Shown: one piece after another, positions 27,277 to 37,121 of the stretch | Numbering within the stretch: the first letter of the stretch is position 1 | Layout: each line of letters starts with the position of its first letter | From: Bradyrhizobium sp. BRP22 | GTDB lineage: Bacteria > Pseudomonadota > Alphaproteobacteria > Rhizobiales > Xanthobacteraceae | Assembly: GCF_020194175.1 (NCBI RefSeq) | Contig: NZ_JADYVX010000003.1 | Span: forward strand, 1 to 64,000 | Length of the DNA stretch: 64,000 nucleotides | Direction: 5' to 3' | Translations under genes and position numbers: made by a program | The notes under the pieces: generated by a model | What the model saw: the letters and a program-made list of their open reading frames with translations, nothing else | Databases searched by the model: none | Told to the model about the DNA's origin: nothing

Positions 27277-27308
27277 GCAGGTTGAGCCGGGCACAAGGAA
27301 CTGAAACG

Positions 27309-27779
27309 ATGACCAGCAAGACCGACACCATCGAAGGCACCATGGCCGAATACGTCACCGCCGTGATCGGCGGGCAATTGTTCGGCCTGCCGATCTCACG
27401 GGTGCAGGACGTGTTCATGCCGGAGCGGCTGACGCGGGTGCCATTGTCCTCCAGCGAGATCGCGGGCGTCTTGAACCTGCGCGGCCGCATCGTCACCGTG
27501 GTCGATATGCGCGCGCGGCTCGGCCTGCCGAAGAATGACGACGGCAAGCTGCCGATGGCAGTCGGCGTCGATCTCCGCGGTGAATCCTATGGTCTCTTGA
27601 TCGACCAGATCGGCGAAGTGCTGCGGCTGCCCGACGACAGCCGCGAAGAAAATCCTGTCAACCTCGATCCGCGCATGGCCAAGCTTGCCGGCGGCGTCCA
27701 TCGCCTCGACGGCCAGCTCATGGTCGTCCTCGATGTCGACCGCGTGCTCGAACTGATGCCGGATGCAAAGGCGGCCTGA
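27309..27779 (+). CDS. cheW: chemotaxis coupling protein CheW
   Basis: A 156-residue coupling protein linking chemoreceptors to CheA. Motifs: EYVTAVIGGQLFGLPISRVQ, LNLRGRIVTVVDMRARLGL and GLLIDQIGEVLRL. The ATG at 27309 has an AAGGA ribosome-binding site; an earlier ATG at 27273 overlaps the cheA stop but lacks such a site. It is second in the operon. Confidence 0.93.
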   Translation: MTSKTDTIEGTMAEYVTAVIGGQLFGLPISRVQDVFMPERLTRVPLSSSEIAGVLNLRGRIVTVVDMRARLGLPKNDDGKLPMAVGVDLRGESYGLLIDQIGEVLRLPDDSREENPVNLDPRMAKLAGGVHRLDGQLMVVLDVDRVLELMPDAKAA

Positions 27780-27842
27780 TCGGCGCCTTCGAAGAACTGA
27801 AACGGAAACGTCCCTCGCGGGACGAGGATGTAGAGGCCCAAC

Positions 27843-28208
27843 ATGAGAACCTGTCTTGTTGTCGATGACTCCAGCGTCATTCGCAAGGTCGCGCGCCGCA
27901 TCCTGGAAGGCCTCGACTTCCAGATCGTCGAAGCCGAGGACGGCGAGAAGGCGCTCGAAGCCTGCAAGCGTGCGATGCCCACCGCCGTGCTGCTCGACTG
28001 GAACATGCCGGTGATGGATGGCTACGAATTCCTCGGCAATCTGCGCCGCATGCCGGGCGGCGATCAGCCCAAGGTGGTGTTCTGCACCACCGAGAACGAC
28101 GTCGCGCATATCGCCCGCGCGCTGCATGCCGGCGCCAATGAATACATCATGAAGCCGTTCGACAAGGACATCGTCACCGCGAAGTTCCAGGAAGTCGGCC
28201 TGATCTGA
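27843..28208 (+). CDS. cheY: chemotaxis response regulator CheY
   Basis: A 121-residue single-domain receiver. The acidic pair is in CLVVDDSSVIRK, the phospho-acceptor Asp in AVLLDWNMPVMDGYEF and the conserved Lys in YIMKPFDKD. It takes phosphate from CheA and acts on the flagellar switch or as a phosphate sink. It lies 63 bases after cheW and 84 before cheB. Confidence 0.94.
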   Translation: MRTCLVVDDSSVIRKVARRILEGLDFQIVEAEDGEKALEACKRAMPTAVLLDWNMPVMDGYEFLGNLRRMPGGDQPKVVFCTTENDVAHIARALHAGANEYIMKPFDKDIVTAKFQEVGLI

Positions 28209-28292
28209 GTGTCGCGTTCGATCCGGCGGCTGGTAGCCATCGGCATGAGAGCATGATCCCGCAAGCCGTGCCGTTGAGCCGCTGGTGAACTA

Positions 28293-29453
28293 ATGAGTGT
28301 TGCGTTGACAAATGCCCCGGCCCGAACTCCGACAAGGGAAGAGCCGTTGCGGGTGATGGTGGTTGACGACTCCGTCGTCATCCGCGGCATGATCTCGCGC
28401 TGGATCGGCGCCGAGTCCGACATGCAGGTGACGGCCTCATTCCGCACCGGTCTCGACGCCGTCAATCAGCTCGAGCGCGTCAATCCCGATGTCGCCGTGC
28501 TCGACATCGAAATGCCTGATCTGGACGGCATCTCGGCGCTGCCGCAGCTGCTCGCCAAGAAGCGCGACCTCGTCATCATCATGGCCTCGACGCTGACCCG
28601 CCGTAACGCGGAGATCAGCCTCAAGGCGCTGTCGCTCGGCGCGGCCGATTACATTCCCAAGCCGGAGAGCACCCGCGAGGCGGGCGCCGCCGAAACCTTC
28701 AGGCACGACCTGATCCAGAAGATCCGCCATCTCGGCGCCAAGGTGCGCCGCCGCGCGGCCGTCGTCGCGAGCCCGGCGTTAATCCCGGCGCAGGACAAGG
28801 CGCGTGAAGTCGCGCCCCGTCCGGCGACGGCGCAGCAGGGATTGGTGCGCCGGCCGTTCGGCATGCTGGCGCCGAAGGTGCTGCTGATCGGTTCGTCGAC
28901 CGGTGGCCCGCAGGCGCTGATGGCGCTGGTCGCCGAGATCGGGCCAGTGATCGACCGCTTTCCGGTGCTGATCACCCAGCACATGCCGCCGACCTTCACC
29001 ACAATCCTGGCCGAGCATCTCGCGCGCGCCAGCCGCCGGCCGGCGCATGAAGCTGTTGACGGCGAGACCGTCAAGGCCGGCCAGATCTATCTCGCGCCGG
29101 GCGGCCGCCATATGCGCGTCGCGCGCCACGGCGCCGAAATCACGATCGCGCTCGATGACGGGCCGCCGGTGAATTTCTGCAAGCCCGCGGTCGATCCGAT
29201 GTTCACGTCCGCGATCGACGTCTGGCAGGGCGGCATCATGTCGGTGATCCTGACCGGCATGGGCTCGGACGGCATGCGCGGCGGCAAGGACATCGTCGCC
29301 GCCGGCGGCAGCGTGATTGCCCAGGACGAGGCCACCAGCGTCGTGTGGGGCATGCCGGGCGCGGCCGCGAATGCGGGGATCTGTGCCGCGGTGCTGCCGC
29401 TCAAGGAGATCGGACCGAAACTTAATCGGTTGTTTGCGGGAGATCGTTCGTGA
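28293..29453 (+). CDS. cheB: chemotaxis protein-glutamate methylesterase CheB
   Basis: A 386-residue response-regulator methylesterase that demethylates chemoreceptors. The receiver (about 12-130) has [13 protein letters not shown] and [12 protein letters not shown]. The esterase domain (about 190-380) has the triad residues in [11 protein letters not shown] (Ser), [10 protein letters not shown] (His) and [12 protein letters not shown] (Asp). The start is the ATG at 28293. The stop overlaps the GTG start of cheR, so the antagonistic pair is translationally coupled. Confidence 0.95.
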   Translation: MSVALTNAPARTPTREEPLRVMVVDDSVVIRGMISRWIGAESDMQVTASFRTGLDAVNQLERVNPDVAVLDIEMPDLDGISALPQLLAKKRDLVIIMASTLTRRNAEISLKALSLGAADYIPKPESTREAGAAETFRHDLIQKIRHLGAKVRRRAAVVASPALIPAQDKAREVAPRPATAQQGLVRRPFGMLAPKVLLIGSSTGGPQALMALVAEIGPVIDRFPVLITQHMPPTFTTILAEHLARASRRPAHEAVDGETVKAGQIYLAPGGRHMRVARHGAEITIALDDGPPVNFCKPAVDPMFTSAIDVWQGGIMSVILTGMGSDGMRGGKDIVAAGGSVIAQDEATSVVWGMPGAAANAGICAAVLPLKEIGPKLNRLFAGDRS

Positions 29454-30322
29454 CGCCGTTGGATTATGACTATCTGCGCAAGCTCCTGAAGGAGCGGTCC
29501 GGCCTCGACCTCTCGTCCGACAAGCAATATCTGGTCGAGAGCCGCCTGGTGCCGCTCGCGCGCAAGTCGGGGCTGGCCGGCATTCCCGAATTGGTCCAGA
29601 GGATGAAGGGCGGCGGCGCCGAGGCGCTGACATCCGAAGTGGTCGAGGCGATGACCACCAACGAGACCTTCTTCTTTCGCGACAAGATTCCGTTCGACCA
29701 TCTGAGGCAGACGGTACTGCCGGCGCTGTTGCAGGCGCGCGCCGCGCGGCGTTCGCTGCGGATCTGGTGCGCGGCGTCCTCCACCGGGCAGGAGCCTTAC
29801 TCGATTGCGATGTGCTTGAAGGAAATGGGCGCGGCGCTCGCGGGCTGGCGCACCGAGATCGTCGCGACCGACCTGTCGCAGGCGGTGCTGGAAAAATCCA
29901 AGACCGGCATCTTCAGCCAGTTCGAGGTGCAGCGCGGCCTGCCGATCCAGCTCCTGGTGAAGTACTTCACCCAGATCGGCGAGTTCTGGCAGCTCAACGC
30001 CGACGTCCGCGCCATGGTGCAGCATCGCCAGCTCAACCTGCTGCAGGACTTCTCCCATCTCGGCACGTTCGACGTGATCTTCTGCCGGAACGTGCTGATC
30101 TATTTCGACCAGGAGACCAAGACGGACATCTTCGCACGGCTTGCGAAAATGCTCGAGCCCGATGGCGTGCTGGCGCTGGGGGCGGCCGAATCCGTGGTCG
30201 GCATCACCAGCGTGTTCAAGCCGTATCCCGACCGCCGCGGTCTCTATTGCCTGGGCACCGCATCCGTCGCCCGCGCCGGCGCGCCGATCGGATTACGAGC
30301 CGCCGCTTCAGCGGTACGATAG
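29450..30322 (+). CDS. cheR: chemotaxis protein methyltransferase CheR
   Basis: A 290-residue SAM-dependent methyltransferase of chemoreceptor glutamates. The N-terminal helical domain ([20 protein letters not shown]) precedes the methyltransferase core: [25 protein letters not shown] (SAM loop) and [13 protein letters not shown]. The start is GTG at 29450 within the cheB stop (GTGA). It is the last gene of the che operon; no chemoreceptor or cheD gene is in the cluster. Confidence 0.95.
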   Translation: MTPLDYDYLRKLLKERSGLDLSSDKQYLVESRLVPLARKSGLAGIPELVQRMKGGGAEALTSEVVEAMTTNETFFFRDKIPFDHLRQTVLPALLQARAARRSLRIWCAASSTGQEPYSIAMCLKEMGAALAGWRTEIVATDLSQAVLEKSKTGIFSQFEVQRGLPIQLLVKYFTQIGEFWQLNADVRAMVQHRQLNLLQDFSHLGTFDVIFCRNVLIYFDQETKTDIFARLAKMLEPDGVLALGAAESVVGITSVFKPYPDRRGLYCLGTASVARAGAPIGLRAAASAVR

Positions 30323-30369
30323 CCTGTGCTCTACCCATCCCACGGCTTCTACAATTTTGTCGCGCTGGC

Positions 30370-30446
30370 CGTCATTGCGAGCGAAGCGAAGCAATCCGTC
30401 TCACCACTTGCGGAGGCATGGATTGCTTCGCTTCGCTCGCAATGAC
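30370..30446. repeat. dispersed palindromic repeat, family 1 copy C
   Basis: Near-perfect 28-base arms (CGTCATTGCGAGCGAAGCGA... and its complement) around a 21-base spacer. It fills the gap between the convergent cheR and YgiC-like genes and could end both transcripts as a hairpin. Confidence 0.9.
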
Positions 30447-30456
30447 GCAGGAACCC

Positions 30457-31614
30457 TCAAAGGATCGCGTGCGGCAGGAAGCGCGACGTGTTGCCCGTGA
30501 TCGGATTCTCGTCCTCGCGGATCGACAGGCCGCATGGGATGTGATCGATCAGCCAGCTTCCGATGACAGGATACTGGCCCGAGAAGTTCGGCAGCGGCGC
30601 CAGTGCCTGGCGGATGAAGCCTTCGGCGCCGTAGGGCCCTTCCTGCTCGACCAGCGTGGTGCCGGCACTGACGAGCGCGACATTGGCGCCCTCGCGCGAA
30701 TAGATCGGCTTGCGCACGAACGAACTGCCGAGCGTTTGCGCGTTCGGATCATCCTCGAAGTAGGCCGGCAGCAGATTGGGATGGTTCGGAAACATCTCCC
30801 ATAGCAGCGGCAGGATGCCCTTATTGGAAAGGATCGCCTTCCAGGGCGGCTCGATCCAGCGTGTCGGCGCGCTCGCAAGCCTGGCGCCGAAGGCATCGTG
30901 GTGCATCCATTCCCAAGGATAGAGCTTGAAGGCGAGTGCGATTGTGCGGTTATCCAGGTCGACAAAGCGGCCATCATCGGCAAGGCCGATGTCCTCGATA
31001 TCGAGCAGCGTCGTCGCAAGACCGGCTTGAGTGGCGGTATCCTCAAGATAAGCGAGCGTTGCGGCGTCCTCGGCATTGCTCGTCATGCCGGCAAGATGCA
31101 GGTGGCCGCTGGGCGCCAGTTTCTTCCAGGCATCGATCAGTCGCTCGTGGATCGAATTATACTGATCGGATCGTTTCGGAATGATGTTGCGCTCGATCGC
31201 CTGCTCGAGCCAGGTCCACTGGAATACCGCGGCCTCGAAGATCGAGGTCGGCGTGTCGGCATTGTACTCGAGGAGCTTCGCCGGCCCGCGTCCGTCGAAG
31301 CTGAGATCGAGCCGGCCGTAGAGGCTCTCCTCGTCGCGGCGCCAGCTTTCCGCGATCAGCGGCCAGAACGCTTCGGGGATTTTCAGCCGGCGCAGATATC
31401 TTTCGTCATCAATGGCGCGATCGACCAGTTCGAGGCACATTGCATCGATCTCGCCGGTCGGCGCCTCGATCCCGTGTTCGATCTCATCCAGCGTGAAGGC
31501 GTAATAGGCGCGTTCGTCCCAGTAACGTTCGCCGCCGATGCTATGGAAACTGAAGCCGGCGCGCTCGGCGGTTGCCTGCCAGTCGTCACGCTCTGAACAA
31601 GGGATGCGGTGCAT
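30457..31614 (-). CDS. YgiC/YjfC-like ATP-grasp (glutathionylspermidine synthase family) protein
   Basis: A 385-residue ATP-grasp enzyme of the glutathionylspermidine synthase family, without the amidase domain of the Escherichia coli Gsp enzyme. The ATG at 31614 is chosen because MHRIPCSERDDW aligns with the start of YgiC and gives its usual length. ATG 31635 would add seven residues. Motifs: LLEYNADTPTSIFEAAVFQW, EPPWKAILSNKGILPLLW and SSFVRKPIYSREGAN. YgiC-type proteins did not make glutathionylspermidine when tested, so the product is unknown. It follows a small YgiB-position gene by seven bases. Confidence 0.83.
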   Translation of the reverse strand: MHRIPCSERDDWQATAERAGFSFHSIGGERYWDERAYYAFTLDEIEHGIEAPTGEIDAMCLELVDRAIDDERYLRRLKIPEAFWPLIAESWRRDEESLYGRLDLSFDGRGPAKLLEYNADTPTSIFEAAVFQWTWLEQAIERNIIPKRSDQYNSIHERLIDAWKKLAPSGHLHLAGMTSNAEDAATLAYLEDTATQAGLATTLLDIEDIGLADDGRFVDLDNRTIALAFKLYPWEWMHHDAFGARLASAPTRWIEPPWKAILSNKGILPLLWEMFPNHPNLLPAYFEDDPNAQTLGSSFVRKPIYSREGANVALVSAGTTLVEQEGPYGAEGFIRQALAPLPNFSGQYPVIGSWLIDHIPCGLSIREDENPITGNTSRFLPHAIL

Positions 31615-31621
31615 GAGGACA

Positions 31622-31849
31622 TCAGCTGCCGCCATGCGAAGGATCGTCGTCGGCGTCGCTCTGGTCGCGGAAGCTGCGTGGCGTACCGCCGAAGCCACCA
31701 TAGATCGGGCGGCAATCGGGTTTGCCGCTAGGGCCAGGCAGGGCCATGCTGCCGGGGCTGCAACCGGCGCGCGGCACCAGCCCCATCGAGACGGCGCCGA
31801 CCGCAGCGCTTCCCATCAATGTCAGCACAACGCGGCGCGAGCGTTTCAT
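31622..31849 (-). CDS. short exported protein preceding the YgiC-like gene
   Basis: A 75-residue frame beginning MKRSRRVVLTLMGSAAVGAV, a signal or lipoprotein-like N-terminus with a Cys in PRAGCSPGS, followed by a Gly/Pro/Asp-rich tail (KPDCRPIYGGFGG). It sits where E. coli has ygiB (DUF1190) next to ygiC, but similarity to YgiB is only positional. Its stop is seven bases before the YgiC-like start, so the two are coupled. Role unknown. Confidence 0.6.
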   Translation of the reverse strand: MKRSRRVVLTLMGSAAVGAVSMGLVPRAGCSPGSMALPGPSGKPDCRPIYGGFGGTPRSFRDQSDADDDPSHGGS

Positions 31850-32263
31850 AGGGGCCGTCCTGCTTATCCGCCGTTTGCGGTGTGGCGCCAGTTTCCAACA
31901 GCGGTCGATGCCAAGGCAAGCAAAAGCAGGCAATTCACGGCGATGTGCGAAGGACACGCGCTTCTCTCGCGGATGAGCTCGAATTCGTTGTGTGTGGCGA
32001 CGCACAACCGAATCTGGTCCTGGCCATCGTGCTCCCGATTCGCCCGACAACAGAATTGCACGAGCGATTGGTCGGCGCGTCACGATGGTCGGTTCAATCC
32101 GGATGAGGTGAGATCCTGCAGCCGCTCCGCTCCCCGGCCTCAAACGAGGGCTGCGTTGACGAAATAAATCACGGACCTTTGACCGATTGCCGGCATGATG
32201 CCGGCCAGTACCGGTCGTACCATCCTCACGGAAGCGTCCATGGAAACAGGTCGGTAATCCCCG
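31850..32263. other. intergenic region, no feature recognised
   Basis: About 414 bases between divergent genes. It presumably carries both promoters. A short palindrome (GCCGGCATGATGCCGGC, near 32189) is visible. The small reading frames here lack ribosome-binding sites and recognisable products. Confidence 0.5.
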
Positions 32264-32875
32264 ATGAAAGATCATCTGTTGACGCGGCGTCAGGCTATCG
32301 GTCGCTGGCTGGCCGCAACCTCGCTCGGCGTTGCCGCTTCGGAGCTGTGGCAGCCCGGTCCGGCGCAAGCGCAACTGCTGCCCGAAACGCCGTCATGCGG
32401 TGCCGACAACGCGCCCACGGTTTCGCAAACCGAAGGGCCATTCTACACGCCGCGCACGCCCCTGAAGCGCGACTTCCGGATCGATGCAGCGGGCGAGGCC
32501 ATCACATTGACCGGCTTTGTCATCGACAGGCGCTGCCAACCTGTCGCGAACGCGGTGGTCGATCTCTGGCACGCTGACGCGCGTGGCGCCTACGACAATA
32601 GCGGCTACAAGCTGCGAGGATACCAGGTGACCGACGGGCAGGGACGATATGCTTTTGAGACCATCGTGCCGGGGCTGTATCCCGGACGGACCCGGCATTT
32701 CCATGTCAAGGTCGCGGCGCCGGGCCAGCGCGTTCTCGCGACACAGCTCTATTTCCCGGGCGATGCGCGCGCCAACAGCAGCGACGGCATCTTCGACCGC
32801 CGCCTGCTGATGCGCATCGACAACACATCGGAAGGCAAGGTCGGCCGCTACGATTTCGTCGTGAACGTTGCTTGA
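32264..32875 (+). CDS. Tat-exported intradiol ring-cleavage dioxygenase-like protein
   Basis: A 203-residue protein with a twin-arginine signal (LTRRQAIGRWLAATSLGVAA) and a protocatechuate 3,4-dioxygenase-type domain. Candidate Fe(III) ligands are visible: Tyr in DNSGYKLRGY, Tyr in VPGLYPGRTRHFHVKV, and two His in the same segment (RHFH). TVSQTEGPFYTP is the conserved N-terminal lead-in. Cytoplasmic enzymes of the family cleave catechols; this exported, cofactor-preloaded form fits Tat use. It is not beside other aromatic-degradation genes. The substrate is unknown, perhaps an extracellular phenolic. Confidence 0.87.
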   Translation: MKDHLLTRRQAIGRWLAATSLGVAASELWQPGPAQAQLLPETPSCGADNAPTVSQTEGPFYTPRTPLKRDFRIDAAGEAITLTGFVIDRRCQPVANAVVDLWHADARGAYDNSGYKLRGYQVTDGQGRYAFETIVPGLYPGRTRHFHVKVAAPGQRVLATQLYFPGDARANSSDGIFDRRLLMRIDNTSEGKVGRYDFVVNVA

Positions 32876-32912
32876 GCCGATCGACGCAGTTCGCAACCAG
32901 CCGGTGCACCGC

Positions 32913-33497
32913 TTACGGTTCGTTTGGCCGGTGCGATCCCCGAGCCGGGCCCCGGAACAGGCGGAATGCCAGCCAGACGAACAGGATGACCAGCGCGAGC
33001 GCGACGAATGGCGCAGCCAGGGCCAGAAGCGAGATCAGCGAGGCGCTTCCGAGTTCGGCCGTTGCGACGGCCGAATTTCCAAGGCCACCCGTGAAGACGG
33101 TCGATTTTGCCCTGAGCATTGCGGTCAAACCTTGCGTGATGCCGGCAATGCCGCCTCCAGCGATAATAGCCGCCGTCCATTTCAGCATCGGCGGCAAGTC
33201 GGTCATGACAGCGGCGGAAACGATCGTCCCCGCGGCGACGGCAGCGGGCGTCGCCACCGTATCGAGCAGGTTGTCCACACCGGGAATGTAGAACGCGGCG
33301 ATCTCGGCGATGGCCGCGGTGCCAAGCATGATGATCGCAGCAGGTGTGCCGAGCCATGCAAAGCCCTCATTCAGGTTTGCATGTCCGGTGTAAGCGGCCA
33401 CGCTCAGGATCAGCAGCGGCAGGAACAGCCGGAAGCCGGTTGCGGCGGCCAGACCGATGCCAAGGCCGACCGACAGTGCCAGATCGAAGTTCGACAT
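32913..33497 (-). CDS. DUF4126 family membrane protein
   Basis: A 194-residue polytopic protein with about five hydrophobic segments and Gly/Ala-rich helices (LSVGLGIGLAAATGFRLFLP near the start, ASLISLLALAAPFVALALVI near the end), ending in a basic RGPARGSHR tail. The ATG at 33497 is chosen over an upstream TTG. The DUF4126 family has no known function. It converges on the dioxygenase gene with 37 bases between stops. Confidence 0.8.
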   Translation of the reverse strand: MSNFDLALSVGLGIGLAAATGFRLFLPLLILSVAAYTGHANLNEGFAWLGTPAAIIMLGTAAIAEIAAFYIPGVDNLLDTVATPAAVAAGTIVSAAVMTDLPPMLKWTAAIIAGGGIAGITQGLTAMLRAKSTVFTGGLGNSAVATAELGSASLISLLALAAPFVALALVILFVWLAFRLFRGPARGSHRPNEP

Positions 33498-33592
33498 AAG
33501 CGGCAAACTCCATCAGCCCTGTTCGGGCAGAAGTATTGCAACTGTCAGCGACGACGGCCGCTGATGGTATGAACGGCGGCGATGTCTCGGCG

Positions 33593-33850
33593 TCAAGTCG
33601 TTCGCCGGCTCGCGAAGAGGCCATACACGAACAAGACGATGATCGCCCCGACGACCGCTCCGATAAGCCCTGCGCCTTCACCCGGGCCGTACCAGCCGAG
33701 GGCTTGTCCGAGATACGTTGCAACGAACGCGCCCACGATCCCGAGGATCGTCGTCATGATGAAGCCTGACGGCTCGTTGTCGCCCGGCATGATGAACTTG
33801 GCGATGACCCCGGCGATGAAGCCGATGATGATGGTCCAGAGAATGCCCAT
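33593..33850 (-). CDS. GlsB/YeaQ/YmgE-family small stress membrane protein
   Basis: An 85-residue protein with three hydrophobic segments (MGILWTIIIGFIAGVIAKFI; FIMTTILGIVGAFVATYLG; GLIGAVVGAIIVLFVYGLF), the transglycosylase-associated family pattern, with MPGDNEPSGF between segments 1 and 2. AAGGAG precedes the ATG by about eight bases. Members are induced by general stress. No EcfG consensus is visible upstream here. Confidence 0.9.
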   Translation of the reverse strand: MGILWTIIIGFIAGVIAKFIMPGDNEPSGFIMTTILGIVGAFVATYLGQALGWYGPGEGAGLIGAVVGAIIVLFVYGLFASRRTT

Positions 33851-33947
33851 TCGCGTAACTCCTTGCGCGATATTTCATCCTTGGGACGCCAGATCGTAGC
33901 ATCTCTTGCGGATCTTCGATCTGTCCGAGAGGTTGTAACACTTGCGC

Positions 33948-33978
33948 AAAACAAAAACCCCGCCACTTTGGCGGGGTT
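33948..33978 (-). terminator. rho-independent terminator of ctrA
   Basis: Perfect 10-base stem AACCCCGCCA/TGGCGGGGTT with a CTT loop. On the minus strand it is followed by a T-rich tract (TTTTTGTTTTG). It lies 42 bases after the ctrA stop. Confidence 0.85.
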
Positions 33979-34019
33979 CGGTCGGGAGGGTGAGCCTCTG
34001 GGGTCGCCATAAACCTGGA

Positions 34020-34721
<702 letters not shown>

Positions 34722-35090
34722 GCCAGTCCCCTTTAGTCGCCGCTCCTGGGCGTCAGGTCGGCCGCACTTGCGGCACTCACAAAACGCCTTTGCACAACTG
34801 ATTCGGATCCTGACGAGACATGGTTAACAAAAACTGATTCCCATTCGCAAGGTCCACAGTGCAATTTTTTTCGAATCGCCCTAAGATATTGCGTGGAAGC
34901 AGCTTTTCTCATCCGTGTTCGTTCAAGCTCCACATTAAGAGGCGGCACTAACCGACTCTCGCGACTCGCCCTTCTTCTGAACAGGCAAGCGACCTCAGTC
35001 ACCCAAAGACAGTGACGCAATGATTAATGATGCGGGTAAACACGAAGTTAAGCGGATCGGCAGAAAACAGCGAAACTTAAGGTTTTCGCA
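34722..35090. promoter_or_regulatory. ctrA-fliI divergent control region
   Basis: A 369-base relatively AT-rich region. It holds five GANTC methylation sites (34800, 34836, 34873, 34954, 34963) and the CtrA half-site TTAACCAT on the minus strand (34820-34827). Other TTAA motifs nearer fliI (for example 35034-35080) do not form a full box. It probably contains the promoters of both genes. Confidence 0.6.
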
Positions 35091-36416
35091 ATGAAGGCGC
35101 TTGCGGAACAGATCGGCGACATCGACGGCGTCAATATTTATGGCCGGGTGGTTGGTGTCCGCGGGCTCATGGTCGAGATCGCTGGCCCCATCCATGCGAT
35201 GTCGGTCGGCGCGCGCATCGTGATCGATGTTGGCGGCAACCGCTTCATCCCGGCGGAGGTGATCGGCTTCTCCGGTAGCAACGCGGTGGTGATGCCGTTC
35301 GGTGGTCTCGAAGGCGTCAGGCGCGGCTGCCGTGCTGTGATCGCCAATGCCGCCGGCTTCGTGCGGCCCTCGCCGGCATGGCTCGGCCGTGTCGTCAACG
35401 CAATGGGGGAGCCGATCGACGGCAAGGGTCCGCTGCCGCAGGGCGCCTCTCCCGTTCCTTTCCGCAATTCGCCGCCGCCGGCGCATTCGCGCAAGCGGGT
35501 CGGCAGCCCGCTCGATCTCGGCATCCGCGCGCTCAACACGTTCCTGACCTGCTGCCGCGGCCAGCGGCTCGGCATCTTCGCCGGCTCCGGCGTCGGCAAG
35601 TCGGTGCTGCTGTCGATGCTGGCGCGCAATGTCGACGCCGACATCTCGGTGATCGGGCTGATCGGCGAACGCGGCCGCGAGGTGCAGGAATTCCTCCAGG
35701 AAGACCTCGGCGAGGAGGGGCTTGCGCGCTCGGTGGTCGTGGTCGCGACTTCCGACGAGCCGGCTCTGATGCGGCGGCAGGCCGCCTATCTCACGCTCGC
35801 GATCGCGGAGTATTTTCGCGACGAGGACAAGGACGTGCTGTGCCTGATGGATTCGGTGACGCGCTTTGCCATGGCGCAGCGCGAGATCGGTCTCTCCGCC
35901 GGCGAGCCGCCCACCGCCAAGGGCTATACGCCGACGGTCTTCACCGAACTGCCGAAGCTTCTGGAGCGGGCCGGGCCGGGGACCGGGGTCGGCGCCATCA
36001 CCGCGATCTTCACGGTGCTGGTCGATGGCGACGACCACAATGAGCCCATCGCGGACGCCGTCCGCGGCATCCTCGATGGTCACATCGTGATGCAGCGCTC
36101 GATCGCCGAGCGTGGGCGCTACCCTGCGATCAACATTCTCAAATCGGTCTCCCGCACGATGCCGCGTTCGGCCGATCCGGCGTTTCTCCCCGTTATCACC
36201 AGGGCGCGCCAGGTGATGGCGACCTATGCCGATATGGAGGAGTTGATCCGGCTCGGCGCCTATCGGGCGGGTTCGAGCCCGGAAGTGGACGAGGCGATCC
36301 GCCTGCACGAGCCGTTGGAGGCCTTCCTGCGCCAGGGCAAGGGCGAGTCGGTCAGTCTGGCCGATGGCTACCGGCAACTGGGTCAAATCCTCTCGAACTT
36401 GGAAACGGAACGCTAA
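35091..36416 (+). CDS. fliI: flagellar export ATPase FliI
   Basis: A 441-residue ATPase that energises the flagellar type III export apparatus. Walker A is [15 protein letters not shown], followed by [15 protein letters not shown]. Walker B is [20 protein letters not shown], and the F-type-like [18 protein letters not shown] and C-terminal [10 protein letters not shown] patterns follow. The start [13 protein letters not shown] at 35091 has no strong ribosome-binding site but no upstream alternative exists. It is followed by fliJ, its chaperone partner. Confidence 0.95.
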   Translation: MKALAEQIGDIDGVNIYGRVVGVRGLMVEIAGPIHAMSVGARIVIDVGGNRFIPAEVIGFSGSNAVVMPFGGLEGVRRGCRAVIANAAGFVRPSPAWLGRVVNAMGEPIDGKGPLPQGASPVPFRNSPPPAHSRKRVGSPLDLGIRALNTFLTCCRGQRLGIFAGSGVGKSVLLSMLARNVDADISVIGLIGERGREVQEFLQEDLGEEGLARSVVVVATSDEPALMRRQAAYLTLAIAEYFRDEDKDVLCLMDSVTRFAMAQREIGLSAGEPPTAKGYTPTVFTELPKLLERAGPGTGVGAITAIFTVLVDGDDHNEPIADAVRGILDGHIVMQRSIAERGRYPAINILKSVSRTMPRSADPAFLPVITRARQVMATYADMEELIRLGAYRAGSSPEVDEAIRLHEPLEAFLRQGKGESVSLADGYRQLGQILSNLETER

Positions 36417-36525
36417 CTTTGTCAGGCCATCATCCGCGGCATGTCATTAACGATGCCGGTAGGGCCCAGAGGGGAACCGGCTCTGTCCCGCGTTCAAAAT
36501 TGGGGCTTCTGGGGAGTATGAGTCG

Positions 36526-36942
36526 ATGAAGTCACGTGACACGCTGATCCGCCTGAAGAAATTTCAGGTCGACGAGAAGCGCCGCAGGGTCACCCAGATC
36601 GAAGGCATGATCGCCGATTTCCAACGCATGTCGGTGGAGCTTGAGCGCGAAATTCAGGTCGAGCAGGAGCGCGCCGGGATCAATGATCCCTCCCACTTCG
36701 CCTATCCGACCTATGCCAAGGCTGCGATCCAGCGCCGCGAAAACCTGACCCGATCCGCTGACGAACTGCGCATCCAGCTCGAGGAGGCCAAGGCGCAGCT
36801 CGGCGAAGCCTTCGAGGAACTCAAGAAGGTCGAACTCCTGGACGAGCGCGACCAGGCCCGCGAGCGCGCTGAAGAAAGCGCCCGCGAGCAGGCCGACATG
36901 GACTCGATCGGCTTGATGCGCGCGCGCCTCGGCGTCGCCTGA
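36526..36942 (+). CDS. fliJ: flagellar export protein FliJ
   Basis: A 138-residue, almost wholly helical coiled-coil protein (MKSRDTLIRLKKFQVDEKRR at the N-terminus) that fits FliJ in length and position directly after fliI. FliJ binds the FliI hexamer and FlhA and recycles chaperones. A GGGGAG site precedes the ATG. Sequence conservation in the family is low, so the call rests on context and helical character. A terminator follows. Confidence 0.88.
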   Translation: MKSRDTLIRLKKFQVDEKRRRVTQIEGMIADFQRMSVELEREIQVEQERAGINDPSHFAYPTYAKAAIQRRENLTRSADELRIQLEEAKAQLGEAFEELKKVELLDERDQARERAEESAREQADMDSIGLMRARLGVA

Positions 36943-36975
36943 AGCCTGAAGAACTGCAAGCTGGACGGGAATCGC

Positions 36976-37000
36976 ACCCGGGCTGCAAAGCCCGGGTTTT
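36976..37000 (+). terminator. rho-independent terminator of fliI-fliJ
   Basis: Nine-base perfect stem ACCCGGGCT/AGCCCGGGT with a GCAA tetraloop, followed by TTTTGCTTT, 34 bases after the fliJ stop. Confidence 0.85.
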
Positions 37001-37121
37001 GCTTTGGAAAGGTCCGCAAATCCGATCGGCTGGTGGACCGTGGCATGCAGAACTATGCTACGAAGGGATAGGACTAATTCCCGGCATCAGGCGAACAGGA
37101 TCGCGATTTGGGGGATGCTGA

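Noticed and set aside
24463..27294. A 943-codon open frame antisense to cheA
   Set aside because: It mirrors cheA exactly and reads as low-complexity His/Asp/Leu-rich text typical of antisense frames in high-GC DNA; no family motif.
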